Assembly (NCBI RefSeq): GCF_000770305.1
Contig: NZ_JNVB01000029.1
Span: 1 to 47,511, forward strand
Direction: 5' to 3'
DNA: 47,511 nt
DNA from: Erwinia oleae
GTDB taxonomy: Bacteria > Pseudomonadota > Gammaproteobacteria > Enterobacterales > Enterobacteriaceae
The translations under genes were made by a program, and so were the position numbers. Each line of letters opens with the position of its first letter. Position 1 is the stretch's first letter. The notes under the pieces are model-generated. The model was not told where the DNA came from and did not search any database. It saw nothing but the letters and a program-made list of their open reading frames with translations. Of this stretch, positions 7,093-15,510 are shown piece by piece.

Positions 7093-7942
7093 GTCGGGTA
7101 TCCAGTCTGTCGCGCAGGCCGTCGCCCGTCAGGTTAAAGGCCAGGCTGGCAAGCAGGATAGCGCCGCCGGGCGCGGCAGCGACCCACCACTGATCGAAGA
7201 TCACTTTGCCGCCTTCCGCCACCATCGATCCCCATTCGGCGGTAGGCGGCTGAATACCCATGCCGAGGAAACCCAGACCGGCTGCGGAGAGAATAATACC
7301 GCCAAGGCTCAACGCGGCGCGTACCACGGCGCTGGGAACGCACAGCGGCAGAATATGCCCGAACATCAGGCGCGGGCCGGTAATGCCCTGCATTCGCGCA
7401 GCGGAAAGGTAGTCACTGCGACGCAGGGCCAGCGTTTCGCCGCGCGCCTGGCGGGCAAACGGCGGCCAACTGGTTAACGCCAGCGCCAGCGCGCCGTTCA
7501 TCAGGCCGGGTCCGAGCATGGCCACCAGCGCCAGCGCAATCACCAGGTTTGGCAGCGACAGAAAGATATCAGTAATGCGCATCAGCACGCGCTCGGTCCA
7601 GCCGCCAAGGTAGCCCGCGCAAATACCGACCAGCATGCCCACCGGAATGGTCAGCACGAGGATCAGCGAAACCAGCAGCAGGGTGGGACGCGCGCCGTAA
7701 ATCACGCGTGAAAGCAGGTCGCGTCCGAAGCCGTCGGTGCCGAACCAGTGTGCGGAGGAGGGCGGCATCAGCCTGGCGGACATCGTCTGCACATTCGGAT
7801 CGAACGGCGCCAGCAGCGGAGCAAAAAGCGCCGCGCAAATCAGCACCAGCACCAGGCCGCCGCCGATAGCCAGCGACGTTATGCGTTTATGTCGATGCCG
7901 ACGCGGCGCGGCGCTTTCAGCATCGGTTAAATGTTGCGTCAT
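7082..7942 (-). CDS. ABC transporter permease (DppC/NikC type)
   Basis: 286 residues. One N-terminal helix (about 21-45), the conserved APFDPNVQTMSARLMPPSSAHWFGTDGFGRDLLSRVIYGAR block of the DppC/OppC/NikC subfamily, then five further helices with the EAA loop ARGETLALRRSDYLSAARMQGITGPRLMFGHILP that docks on the ATPase. It overlaps the upstream permease by 4 bases (ATGA). It forms the membrane channel together with the other permease. The substrate is not determined by this subunit. Confidence 0.87.
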   Translation of the reverse strand: MTQHLTDAESAAPRRHRHKRITSLAIGGGLVLVLICAALFAPLLAPFDPNVQTMSARLMPPSSAHWFGTDGFGRDLLSRVIYGARPTLLLVSLILVLTIPVGMLVGICAGYLGGWTERVLMRITDIFLSLPNLVIALALVAMLGPGLMNGALALALTSWPPFARQARGETLALRRSDYLSAARMQGITGPRLMFGHILPLCVPSAVVRAALSLGGIILSAAGLGFLGMGIQPPTAEWGSMVAEGGKVIFDQWWVAAAPGGAILLASLAFNLTGDGLRDRLDTRHGN

Positions 7943-8991
7943 CGTGTTCTCGGATCGCTAAGGTAAGTGAGTGCGTCAGCCAGCGCATTCAGGGTGATAA
8001 AGCAGCCGCCAATCAGCAGCGTCGATCCCAGAATGGCGGGCGTATCGGTGGCGAACAGCGCGGAAGTCATATAGCGCCCGACGCCGGGCCAGGCAAACAC
8101 CGTTTCCGTCAGCACCGATCCCTCCAGCAGCGACGCATAAGCAAGGGCCAGCACGGTAATCAGCGTGCCGCGCACGTTCGGAAAGATATGCAGCAACAGG
8201 ATCCGGCCACGGCTGGCGCCTTTGGCGCGGGCAAGGGTAACGTACTCTTTGTTGCTCTCTTCAAGCAGAGCGCTGCGCAACAGGCGAGTGATGGATGCCA
8301 TCGCCAGCAGTCCCAATACCACCACCGGCAGCCAGAGGTGAGCAACCGCGTTGCGAAACATCTCCGCATCGCCCGACAGCCAGCTGTCAACCAGCACCAG
8401 CCCGGTTTTGGGTTCCAGCGTATAGATCCAGATATCATCCAGCCTTCCCGGGCCGGCAGACCAGTGCAGCACGGCGTAGAACAGCAGCAGCCCCAGCAGA
8501 CCGAGCCAGAACACCGGCACGGAAAAGCCCAGCAGCGAGATCAAACGCGCAGCGTGGTCCACCACGCTTCCCGGTTTCCATGCGGCCAACAGCGCCAGCA
8601 GAATGCCGAAGGTCGCGCCGAAGATCATCGCGCAGGTTGCCAGCTCAAAGGTGGCGGGAAAGGTGCGCAGCAGATCGCTGGCCACCGGCTGATGCGTCAG
8701 GCGGGAAATGCCTAAATCGCCGTGGAACAGGTGCACCAGATAGCGCCAGAACTGCGTCAGTACCGGCTGATCCAGCCCCAGATCGTGGCGAATTTGTTGA
8801 TAGGTTGATTCGCTGGCGTGATCCCCGGCCAGTTGCAGCACGGGATCGACCGGCGACAGATGTGAAAGCATAAAAGTGAAGGCCAGCAGGCCGAGCAGCG
8901 TCACCACCAGCGACAGGACGCCGGTCAGCAGCCGCTGGCTTTGTCGCCATACCAGCCGGGCGGACCCGGCTTCTGTTGCAGCGTGCGCCAT
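7939..8991 (-). CDS. ABC transporter permease (DppB/NikB type)
   Basis: 350 residues, about six helices. N-terminal features of the DppB/OppB group are present (SHLSPVDPVLQL, YQQIRHDLGLDQPVLTQFWRYLVHLFHGDLGIS). The EAA loop is RLLRSALLEESNKEYVTLARAKGASRGRILLLHIFPN, and VLTETVFAWPGVGRYMTSAL follows. An insertion around residues 190-215 (SAGPGRLDDIWIYTLEPKTGLVLVDSW) makes it somewhat longer than NikB (314). The start ATG shares one base with the stop of the binding-protein gene (TAATG), so the two are tightly coupled. Confidence 0.87.
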   Translation of the reverse strand: MAHAATEAGSARLVWRQSQRLLTGVLSLVVTLLGLLAFTFMLSHLSPVDPVLQLAGDHASESTYQQIRHDLGLDQPVLTQFWRYLVHLFHGDLGISRLTHQPVASDLLRTFPATFELATCAMIFGATFGILLALLAAWKPGSVVDHAARLISLLGFSVPVFWLGLLGLLLFYAVLHWSAGPGRLDDIWIYTLEPKTGLVLVDSWLSGDAEMFRNAVAHLWLPVVVLGLLAMASITRLLRSALLEESNKEYVTLARAKGASRGRILLLHIFPNVRGTLITVLALAYASLLEGSVLTETVFAWPGVGRYMTSALFATDTPAILGSTLLIGGCFITLNALADALTYLSDPRTR

Positions 8992-10559
8992 TACTTACTG
9001 ACCTGACCGTAGTAAACCATATCCGGATTGATGGCCTGTACGTATCCTTTCAGGTTATCACGCAGCGCAATCAGGTTACGCGCCTGAAGGCCAACCACAA
9101 ACGGCGAGCTTTTCTGCACGTCGCGCTGCATGTCCTGGTACAGCGCCACGCGCTTCGCTTTGTCATTTTCAGCAGTTGCGGCCAGCGTCTTTTTATTCAG
9201 TTCAGGAATATGCCAGTTGGCGCGCCAGGCAAGCGTGGTGCTGCCGTTTTCCGGGTTCCAGGCGAATGCCGACGCGTTGGTATTCGGATCGAAATAGTCT
9301 GCGCCCCAGGAGTTCAGCGTCGCTTCATAGCGATGCGATTTCACATTGGTGGAGATTTCATTACTCAGGCCCGGGAGCAGCTCAACCTTCACGCCGCCTT
9401 TAGCAAAGCTGGCCTGAAGCGCCTGCGCAATATCCAGGTACGGCGGCTGGTTACTGACGATCAGCTTAAAGCTGACGTTCTTCAGGCCGGCCTTGCTGAG
9501 AATAGCCTTCGCTTTTTCCGGATCGTACTGATAAGGGTTGTCCTTCAGCGCGCCCAGATAGCCTTCCGGCAGGAACGACTGATGCACCTGGAACTGGCCT
9601 TTCAGCAGGTCGTCAGCGATGCCGTGATAGTCGAACAGATAGCGGGACGCCTCCCACAGGGCGGGATTCTTCAGTACCGGATTGGCTTCAGCATTGAACA
9701 TAAGGTAGTAGAGCGACGCCATCGGGATGGCCATCGGCTTCACGCCCGGTTTGCCTTTCAGCGCGGCCAGCTGGTCGGTGCCCAGGTTACGTGCGATATC
9801 GGCATCGCCCTGCTCCAGCAGCAGGCGGCGTGCGGCAGGATCGGGAACGTTTTTGATCAAAACATTTTTCAGTTTCGGGGCGCCGCCTGGCGACGTTGGG
9901 TTGGCGCTCAGCAATACCACCTCATGCGGCACATATTTGCGGAGCTGGAACGGGCCGCTGCCCGCCGAATGCGCGCCCAGCCACGCGTTGCCGAAATCGC
10001 CTTTCTGCACATGGGCCGAGGCCGTTTTTTCATCAACGATGGAAGACACCGGCGCCGCCAGCAGGCTGAGCACGTAGTTTGCGCTGACGTCTGCCGTCCA
10101 GTTTATCTGCACATGGCTGTCATCGATTTTTTTGAGCTGGCCGTCAACGTTATCTTTTGTCCAGCCCAGCTGCGTCAGAATAAAAGAGGGATCGAGGTTC
10201 AGCTTCACCACGCGGCTCAGCGAAAAAATCACGTCTTCAGGACGAACAGGGTTACCGGAAGCGAATTTCGCGCCATCGCGCAGGGTAAAGATCAGGCTGC
10301 GATTGTCGCTGCCCGCCTGCCAGCTGCTGGCCAGCGTCGGTTTCAAATCAACGGGGTTCTGCGGATCGGACTGCACCAGGCGTTGATACAGGTTAGTGAA
10401 GGCCTGCACCGACGTCAGCTCAAAACCTTCTGCCGGGTCAAAGCTGCTGGCATCATCAATGGACTGTGCGATGACCAGCGTATCCGGCGGCGTGGCGGCC
10501 TGCGCGGTAAATGAACCAGCCAGCGCGACAGCCAGCATTGACGGAACAATAATCTTCAT
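8991..10559 (-). CDS. ABC transporter periplasmic binding protein (SBP family 5, DdpA/DppA-like)
   Basis: 522 residues. Signal peptide MKIIVPSMLAVALAGSFTAQA, cleavage before ATPPDT. Family-5 features: YQRLVQ, LASSWQ, FTLRDGAKFASGNPVRPEDVIFSL, SGPFQLRKYVPHE, ADIARNLGTDQLAAL, and SWGADYFDPNT near the C-terminus. It is more like DdpA (D-Ala-D-Ala importer) in its middle part than like NikA, but no ddpX dipeptidase lies nearby, so the ligand remains open (peptide, opine-like compound or metal chelate). First gene of the five-gene operon; ribosome site AAGGAA before the ATG at 10559. Confidence 0.85.
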   Translation of the reverse strand: MKIIVPSMLAVALAGSFTAQAATPPDTLVIAQSIDDASSFDPAEGFELTSVQAFTNLYQRLVQSDPQNPVDLKPTLASSWQAGSDNRSLIFTLRDGAKFASGNPVRPEDVIFSLSRVVKLNLDPSFILTQLGWTKDNVDGQLKKIDDSHVQINWTADVSANYVLSLLAAPVSSIVDEKTASAHVQKGDFGNAWLGAHSAGSGPFQLRKYVPHEVVLLSANPTSPGGAPKLKNVLIKNVPDPAARRLLLEQGDADIARNLGTDQLAALKGKPGVKPMAIPMASLYYLMFNAEANPVLKNPALWEASRYLFDYHGIADDLLKGQFQVHQSFLPEGYLGALKDNPYQYDPEKAKAILSKAGLKNVSFKLIVSNQPPYLDIAQALQASFAKGGVKVELLPGLSNEISTNVKSHRYEATLNSWGADYFDPNTNASAFAWNPENGSTTLAWRANWHIPELNKKTLAATAENDKAKRVALYQDMQRDVQKSSPFVVGLQARNLIALRDNLKGYVQAINPDMVYYGQVSK

Positions 10560-10633
10560 GACATTTCCTTACTTTTTTTGATTACGCGAGTGTAGATGAG
10601 CGGACGTAAGGAAGAATAGTTGATTAATCGCTA

Positions 10634-10655
10634 TCATTATTCGTTTGCGTTATAA
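10634..10655. promoter_or_regulatory. Inverted repeat upstream of the ABC importer operon
   Basis: TTTGCG (10634-10639) and CGCAAA (10650-10655) flank a centre containing GTTATAAC, itself palindromic. It is about 75 bp before the binding-protein start, in the promoter zone, so it may be an operator. No matching regulator gene is adjacent. Confidence 0.35.
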
Positions 10656-10686
10656 CCAGCGCAAAGTAGTTATAAAAATTAATCAT

Positions 10687-11352
10687 TCAGGTGAGCGAAT
10701 GCGAAAAATAGCGCCAGATCCACGGCGACATGCCGATTGCGTTATTCAACATATGCAGCATGACGGGCAGCAACAGGCCGCCAGAAAGCAGCCTCGCATA
10801 ACAGAGCAGCAGCGAAAGCGCGCTGAGGGCAATAATGGTCTGTAAATGTGCGTACTGGGTATGCATGGCGGCAAAGAGCAGCGAGGTCAGCAGCGCGCAG
10901 GCAAAGCGCTGGTCGGGCGCCCACAGCAGCAGACCCTGAAGTACGAACCCCCGAAACAGGATCTCCTCAAATACCGGCGCAAGCACAATTACCGCCAGCG
11001 CGAAAAGCAGAAGCTGTGGCTGTCCGCCGCTGAGCTGGTCGGCGGTCCAGCTCTCCTGTCGCAGGAAAAACGACTGCGAGATAATCAGCGCCAGCAGCAG
11101 CAGGCTGAACAGCGCGAGCTGTCGCACCTTCACCGTCGCCAGCGGGATAGTGTCGTAGTGTCGACAGTACCAGTAATAAAGCGGCGCCAGTACGCAAAAC
11201 TCCAGCGCACACAGTAACGGCATCAGCATGCCGCTACTGCGCAGCGCAGTCTGATAAGGCAGCATGCTGATGATGAGGGTGATGGCATACCAGACAACGA
11301 ACATGCCTGCACACAGCAGGGTGTGGATCACTCTGTCGGAAAGGTTGCGCAT
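10687..11352 (-). CDS. CPBP (CAAX protease/Abi) family membrane protein
   Basis: 221 residues, six to seven membrane helices. Motif 1, APVFEEILFRGFVLQGL, holds the double glutamate and arginine of the CPBP glutamic-type protease family. Motif 2 reads AAMHTQY, and motif 3 is HMLNNAIG; all putative active-site residues (EE, R, H, HxxxN) are present. Bacterial members are often uncharacterised or linked to bacteriocin self-immunity; no bacteriocin gene is evident here. It is divergent from the GGDEF-EAL gene across a 199-bp intergenic region. The ribosome site is weak. Confidence 0.8.
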   Translation of the reverse strand: MRNLSDRVIHTLLCAGMFVVWYAITLIISMLPYQTALRSSGMLMPLLCALEFCVLAPLYYWYCRHYDTIPLATVKVRQLALFSLLLLALIISQSFFLRQESWTADQLSGGQPQLLLFALAVIVLAPVFEEILFRGFVLQGLLLWAPDQRFACALLTSLLFAAMHTQYAHLQTIIALSALSLLLCYARLLSGGLLLPVMLHMLNNAIGMSPWIWRYFSHSLT

Positions 11353-11551
11353 GGTCGGTTCTCTGGCCGGGGAGCAGCGGATAGTAGCAAGCGCTGCCGG
11401 GGCCTGTCGAGACGGCGAGCCGGGTTATCAGCCTAAACTGTTCGCATCACGGGCCGATAACAGATCAATAAGGCGTCGGTAAATCCGGCGCGCAGAGCAA
11501 GCTAACGGGTCGCGTTGCTTGATGAGGCAACTGAAAAAGGGTCCGTAGTGA

Positions 11552-14164
11552 ATGAATTATCCTCCGCTGCCAGAACATCACATCGTCACTGACGATCACA
11601 AAGCGGCTTTTTTCACGCGAAGGCTGCTGATGTCGCTGATCCTGCTGCTTTCCGGCGTCATCCTGCTGGCAATGCTGCTGGTCGTAGGCATTGCCTGGCG
11701 ACAGAATGAAGACGCCACGCAGCAGCAGCGTTTCCTGCTCAGTAATATGTGGAAAGACAAGCGACAAAGCATCCTCACCGATATTCGCGACTACGCCTTC
11801 TGGAGCGAGGCGTGGAATCACCTGCATTTACAGGTCGATACGGTCTGGGCCTTCGATCAGCAAAATTTTGGACCCGGTTTGTTCCAGGAATATCACTACG
11901 AAGGCGTTTTTGTGGTGGACGGTCAGGGGCGCACGCGCTATTCGGTGATTAACGGCAAGCTGGATACGCTACCGCTTGAGAGCTGGCTTGGCATCCATGC
12001 TGCGCCGTTGATCAGAAAAGCACGGTCGCTGGCGACGACGGAGGCTGCGACAACGCAAAATGTCATTATCGGCACCACGCCCGCGCTGGTTGCCGCCGCC
12101 GCAATTACCCCCGGCAAGGTGCCCGGGCTGGGTACCCTCCCTGGTCCGCCGTCGGTTATGGTCTTTGTCTCTCGCTTCACGCCGGAAAAGCTGAAGCGCC
12201 TGGGCAACGCCGTCGGGGTAAAAAATGTCAGGGTGCCAACCACCGCACAGGATGCCTTCGTGACACCTTTTATGGTGGAAGAGGTGGCGGAAGACGCGCC
12301 GATTATCATCCGCTGGGATCCGCGCCAGCCGGGACGCAATCTGCTTATCTGTTTGCTTCCGGCACTGTTTTTTGCGGCGTTCGCGCTTGGCCTGGTCGCC
12401 CGCAGAGTGATTAACCATGCTATGTCCAGCGCGGTGCTCTCCGACCGGCGATTTGCCCAGTTGAAGCACAGCCAGCGCGAGCTGGCGGCAAGCGAAGCGC
12501 GTTTCCGCGACGTAGCGGAAACCGCCTCAGACTGGATATGGGAAACCAATCCGCAGGGGATGATCACCTATCTTTCCCGCCGCTTCACTTCGGTGACCGG
12601 TTTTGAAATAAGCCGCATGCTGGGGCGCTCCATCGACGATATCCTGCTGCATGAAACGGAAGCGGTTTCACTGTGGATTTTCCAGCAGCGCGCTGACGGG
12701 CAGCGCAGGCAGCTACGCTGCTACTCGTTTTCTGCGCAAAATGAGAAACGTATTTGTAGCCTGGTGGCGAATCCGGTGTTGCTGAAAGGCCAGATCGCAG
12801 GCTATCGCGGCACGGTATCGGATATCACCCAGGAGGTCGAGGCCGAAGCGCGACTGCACTATCTGTCGCAGCACGACACGCTCACCGGCCTGCCTAATCG
12901 CGTTTACATGCTGGAATTTCTGCGCGGTAAACTTCACGCGCAGCCAACGGCCGAGCGCCCGCTGGTGTTGATCAGTCTCGATCTCGATCGCTTTAAGCCC
13001 GTTAACGATGCCTTTGGTTATGCGGCGGGCGACAGCGTGCTGGTTGAAGCCTCACATCGACTGCGCGGCGCGCTGAACGCGGGCGATCTGGTTTCCCGGA
13101 CAGGCGGCGACGAATTTATGCTGCTGGTTTGCGATCTGACCAATGAGGAAGAGATTGACCACTGCTGCGTTCGGTTGCAAAGCGAACTGTGTCGGCCTTT
13201 TTATATCGGGCAGCAGGAGCTCTTTATCGGCGTCAGTATGGGGATTGCGCTGGCGCCGGTTGACGCGATGCAGGCGGATGAGCTGTTGCGTCTGGCGGAT
13301 ATTGCACTCTATAAATCCAAGCGGGAAGGGCGCAACTGCTGGACGTGGTATCGCCCGGATATGGCTGAGCAGCTGATTCATCGACGCGAGCTGGAGCGAA
13401 ACCTGCGTATGGCTATCGTCAATGACGAGCTGAAACTCTACTATCAGCCGCGCTACTGTCTGCAAAAATCCCGAATGGAAGGGGCCGAAGCGCTGATCCG
13501 TTGGGCGCATCCGCCAACCGGCCTGATCATGCCGGACAGCTTTATTCCGCTGGCGGAAGAGACCGGTCTTATCATCGAGGTCAGCAACTGGGTGCTGCTC
13601 CGCGCCTGTACTGACGCACTGGCGTGGCCGAACATGATGTATGTATCGGTTAATATCTCGCCGGTCGAATTCCGCAGCGGTAACCTGGTGAAGCGCGTGG
13701 CTGATGCGCTGCACAAAAGCGGTCTGGCGGCCAGTCGACTGGAGCTGGAGATCACGGAAAATATTACGCTTGAGAATCCTCAAAACGCACTGACAATGAT
13801 GCAGGCGCTGAAAAAACTGGGCGTCAGGCTGACGGTGGATGACTTTGGCGCGGGCTATGCCTCGCTCAACTATCTTAAGACCTTCCCGTTTGACGGCATG
13901 AAAATGGATCGCTCTTACCTGCATGACTTTCCGCAATCGCGACAGGCGGTATCGATTGTGGAGGGCATCATCGCCCTTGGCAGAGCGTTCTCGCTAACGG
14001 TCACGGCGGAAGGGATTGAGACACAGGCGCAGTGGGAAGAACTGAAGGCGATTTCGTGTCAGGAAGGGCAGGGTTACTATCTGGGGCGTCCAATGCCGCT
14101 GGAGAGATTTTTACCCCTGCTGGATACGCCGCTCCTGTTAGAAAGCCACAACGTTGAGCATTAA
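11552..14164 (+). CDS. CHASE4-PAS-GGDEF-EAL membrane protein (c-di-GMP turnover)
   Basis: 870 residues. Membrane helix about 24-48, periplasmic CHASE4-type domain about 50-255 (RQSILTDIRDYAFWSEAWNHL), second helix about 263-285, PAS about 315-430, GGDEF 438-605, EAL 615-860. The GGDEF motif (518-522) is intact, but the inhibitory RxxD site is NAGD (509-512), so feedback inhibition is probably lost. The EAL domain keeps E646, N701, E736, D763-D764, K784, E820 and Q840, so phosphodiesterase activity is expected. It could make and break c-di-GMP; which dominates is not decided by sequence. E. coli has a cyclase gene (dgcC) in the corresponding psiF-proC region, but with a different architecture. 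Confidence 0.88.
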   Translation: MNYPPLPEHHIVTDDHKAAFFTRRLLMSLILLLSGVILLAMLLVVGIAWRQNEDATQQQRFLLSNMWKDKRQSILTDIRDYAFWSEAWNHLHLQVDTVWAFDQQNFGPGLFQEYHYEGVFVVDGQGRTRYSVINGKLDTLPLESWLGIHAAPLIRKARSLATTEAATTQNVIIGTTPALVAAAAITPGKVPGLGTLPGPPSVMVFVSRFTPEKLKRLGNAVGVKNVRVPTTAQDAFVTPFMVEEVAEDAPIIIRWDPRQPGRNLLICLLPALFFAAFALGLVARRVINHAMSSAVLSDRRFAQLKHSQRELAASEARFRDVAETASDWIWETNPQGMITYLSRRFTSVTGFEISRMLGRSIDDILLHETEAVSLWIFQQRADGQRRQLRCYSFSAQNEKRICSLVANPVLLKGQIAGYRGTVSDITQEVEAEARLHYLSQHDTLTGLPNRVYMLEFLRGKLHAQPTAERPLVLISLDLDRFKPVNDAFGYAAGDSVLVEASHRLRGALNAGDLVSRTGGDEFMLLVCDLTNEEEIDHCCVRLQSELCRPFYIGQQELFIGVSMGIALAPVDAMQADELLRLADIALYKSKREGRNCWTWYRPDMAEQLIHRRELERNLRMAIVNDELKLYYQPRYCLQKSRMEGAEALIRWAHPPTGLIMPDSFIPLAEETGLIIEVSNWVLLRACTDALAWPNMMYVSVNISPVEFRSGNLVKRVADALHKSGLAASRLELEITENITLENPQNALTMMQALKKLGVRLTVDDFGAGYASLNYLKTFPFDGMKMDRSYLHDFPQSRQAVSIVEGIIALGRAFSLTVTAEGIETQAQWEELKAISCQEGQGYYLGRPMPLERFLPLLDTPLLLESHNVEH

Positions 14165-14190
14165 AAAAGCCCGTCAATACGGGCTTTTTG
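14165..14190. terminator. Bidirectional intrinsic terminator
   Basis: AAAAGCCCGT and ACGGGCTTTT pair around CAAT. A-runs on one side and T-runs on the other let it end both the GGDEF-EAL transcript (plus) and the short membrane-protein transcript (minus). Confidence 0.85.
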
Positions 14191-14191
14191 A

Positions 14192-14257
14192 TTAGCGGAC
14201 TTTTACCGCGACCAGCGTCATGACCGCTGCAAAAGCAACAAAGCTGAACAGTGCCAT
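14192..14257 (-). CDS. 21-residue membrane microprotein
   Basis: The reading frame encodes MALFSFVAFAAVMTLVAVKVR: one hydrophobic helix of about 17 residues and a basic end (KVR). It is too short for routine gene calling, but it has a full expression package on the minus strand. There is an excellent ribosome site (GAGGAGGG, 4 bases before ATG), a consensus TATAAT box with a -35 match, and an intrinsic terminator just after its stop. By the positive-inside rule the C-terminus would face the cytoplasm. It resembles E. coli single-helix microproteins in type, but I do not recognise a named one. Confidence 0.65.
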   Translation of the reverse strand: MALFSFVAFAAVMTLVAVKVR

Positions 14258-14286
14258 TGTGCCCTCCTCATCTGAGATTATTCCTA

Positions 14287-14316
14287 ATTATAATGCAGTG
14301 TTGCTGATTATTTGAA
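14287..14316 (-). promoter_or_regulatory. Sigma-70 promoter of the 21-residue protein gene
   Basis: On the minus strand TTCAAA (14311-14316) is followed after 18 bp by a perfect TATAAT (14287-14292). Transcription would start near 14280, leaving a leader of about 20 nucleotides that carries GAGGAGGG. Confidence 0.7.
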
Positions 14317-14443
14317 CACTTTGTGCCCCATTTTGTACCCGGCCAGGTTTTTAGCCCCTGCGTAAAAGCCGTACGCCTGTTGGCATGAATCTGCTAACCT
14401 TTGCCGGGTCTTAAGGTCGTTAAAGAATGAAAAGGAGAGATAA

Positions 14444-14740
14444 ATGATATTTTCCAGAAGGATGATGGTCGCCGCCGCGCTGGTTATGCTGGCGGGATGT
14501 CAGTCTGACGCAAAGCCGGGCGGCGCCGCTGCGCAGGCCGATTCTGAAATTGATCGCTGTGGTGCATCGCAGTACCAGCAGTACGTGGGTAAACCGCTCT
14601 CATCGATTTCATCACTGAAGTTCGAGCATGCCGTGCGCGCTATCCCGCACAACTCGGCGGTAACGATGGACTTCAACCTCAATCGTCTGAACTTCCTGGG
14701 TGACGAAAAGAACAACATCACCAAAGTCTACTGCGGCTAA
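14444..14740 (+). CDS. I78-family peptidase inhibitor lipoprotein
   Basis: 98 residues. Lipoprotein signal MIFSRRMMVAAALVMLAGC with lipobox LAGC; the residues after the lipidated cysteine are Gln-Ser, so sorting to the outer membrane is expected. The mature domain carries the I78 signature: CGASQYQQYVGKPL, an arginine in RAIPHNSAVTMDFNLNRLNFLGD, and the closing VYCG. Fungal members inhibit elastase-like serine proteases, and bacterial ones are thought to protect the envelope. Two cysteines (CGAS and YCG) probably pair. Ribosome site AAAGGAGAG. A GC hairpin (14747-14763) separates it from the convergent thioredoxin-like gene. Confidence 0.82.
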   Translation: MIFSRRMMVAAALVMLAGCQSDAKPGGAAAQADSEIDRCGASQYQQYVGKPLSSISSLKFEHAVRAIPHNSAVTMDFNLNRLNFLGDEKNNITKVYCG

Positions 14741-14774
14741 CGTCGGGGCCGGATTAACCGGCCTTCTGCACATC

Positions 14775-15338
14775 TTAGCGATACCATTTATTTGCCCACC
14801 ACATACGCAATCGCATCCCGGTATCGCTTGTCCAGCCGCTGGTACTCAGCACCGCCTGGCCTTTTGAGACGACGATCAGCGTCGGCATGACGTTAAGCCC
14901 CCACTCGGCCACCATCTCGCCCTGCGGATCGTTCACGATGGGTTGCGTCAGATGCCGGCCTCGCATAAGGCGAATGATCCGGATGTCATCACCTGAGTTC
15001 AGCGATACGGTCAGCACGTTGCCACCGCTCGCGCGCAGCCGTTGAACGTTTCGAGACGCATACTCACAAACACCGCAGGTACTGGACCAGACATAGATCA
15101 ACAGCGGTTTTTTAGCGCTCAGTTCAGCGAGGGTCACGGCCATGCCATCAATGGTGTAAAGCGGCCTGTCGGCGAAATCTGTGGGGAGGTTCGGGGCGCG
15201 CAGCCAGTCCATGATGGTCAGCATTGTAACCAGCAGCGCGGCCAATAACAGCACGACGCGGAGATCCTGTCGCTGTTGATGACGACAGGCGTTTTTCCAA
15301 CTGTCGTTATAAAAAAGGGGTAATTTTCGGCTATCCAT
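14775..15338 (-). CDS. Membrane-anchored thioredoxin-like protein (ScsD/TlpA type)
   Basis: 187 residues. A cytoplasmic basic stretch, one membrane anchor (about 27-45), then a periplasmic thioredoxin domain: YVWSSTCGVCEYASRNVQRL with active-site CGVC, VNDPQGEMVAEWGLNVMPTLIVV with the cis-proline. Length and layout match ScsD, the last product of the copper-sensitivity suppressor operon. No scsABC lies nearby, so it stands alone. It probably reduces or isomerises envelope disulfides. No strong ribosome site precedes the ATG at 15338. The sequence ATGGATAGC occurs twice 20 bases apart at the start, but the upstream copy is out of frame. Confidence 0.75.
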   Translation of the reverse strand: MDSRKLPLFYNDSWKNACRHQQRQDLRVVLLLAALLVTMLTIMDWLRAPNLPTDFADRPLYTIDGMAVTLAELSAKKPLLIYVWSSTCGVCEYASRNVQRLRASGGNVLTVSLNSGDDIRIIRLMRGRHLTQPIVNDPQGEMVAEWGLNVMPTLIVVSKGQAVLSTSGWTSDTGMRLRMWWANKWYR

Positions 15339-15510
15339 GCCAGTGTTTCGCTATCCATAGGCTTCGTTCATCTATCCCGCCATAATAGCCAGCAAATTTT
15401 CTGTGGCAATCATTTCATACCTGAACCAGACATCTGTCATCCGGCTGTCACACCTGCGCGCTACGCTGCGCTGGCAATTTCTCTCTTATTCTAAAAACGA
15501 TTAACCCGTC

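Noticed and set aside
8976-10514. A 512-codon open frame on the plus strand, antisense to the ABC binding-protein gene
   Set aside because: It is a shadow of the codon bias of the minus-strand gene: composition is Arg/Gln-rich with no recognisable domain, while the minus strand encodes a clear family-5 binding protein with a signal peptide.
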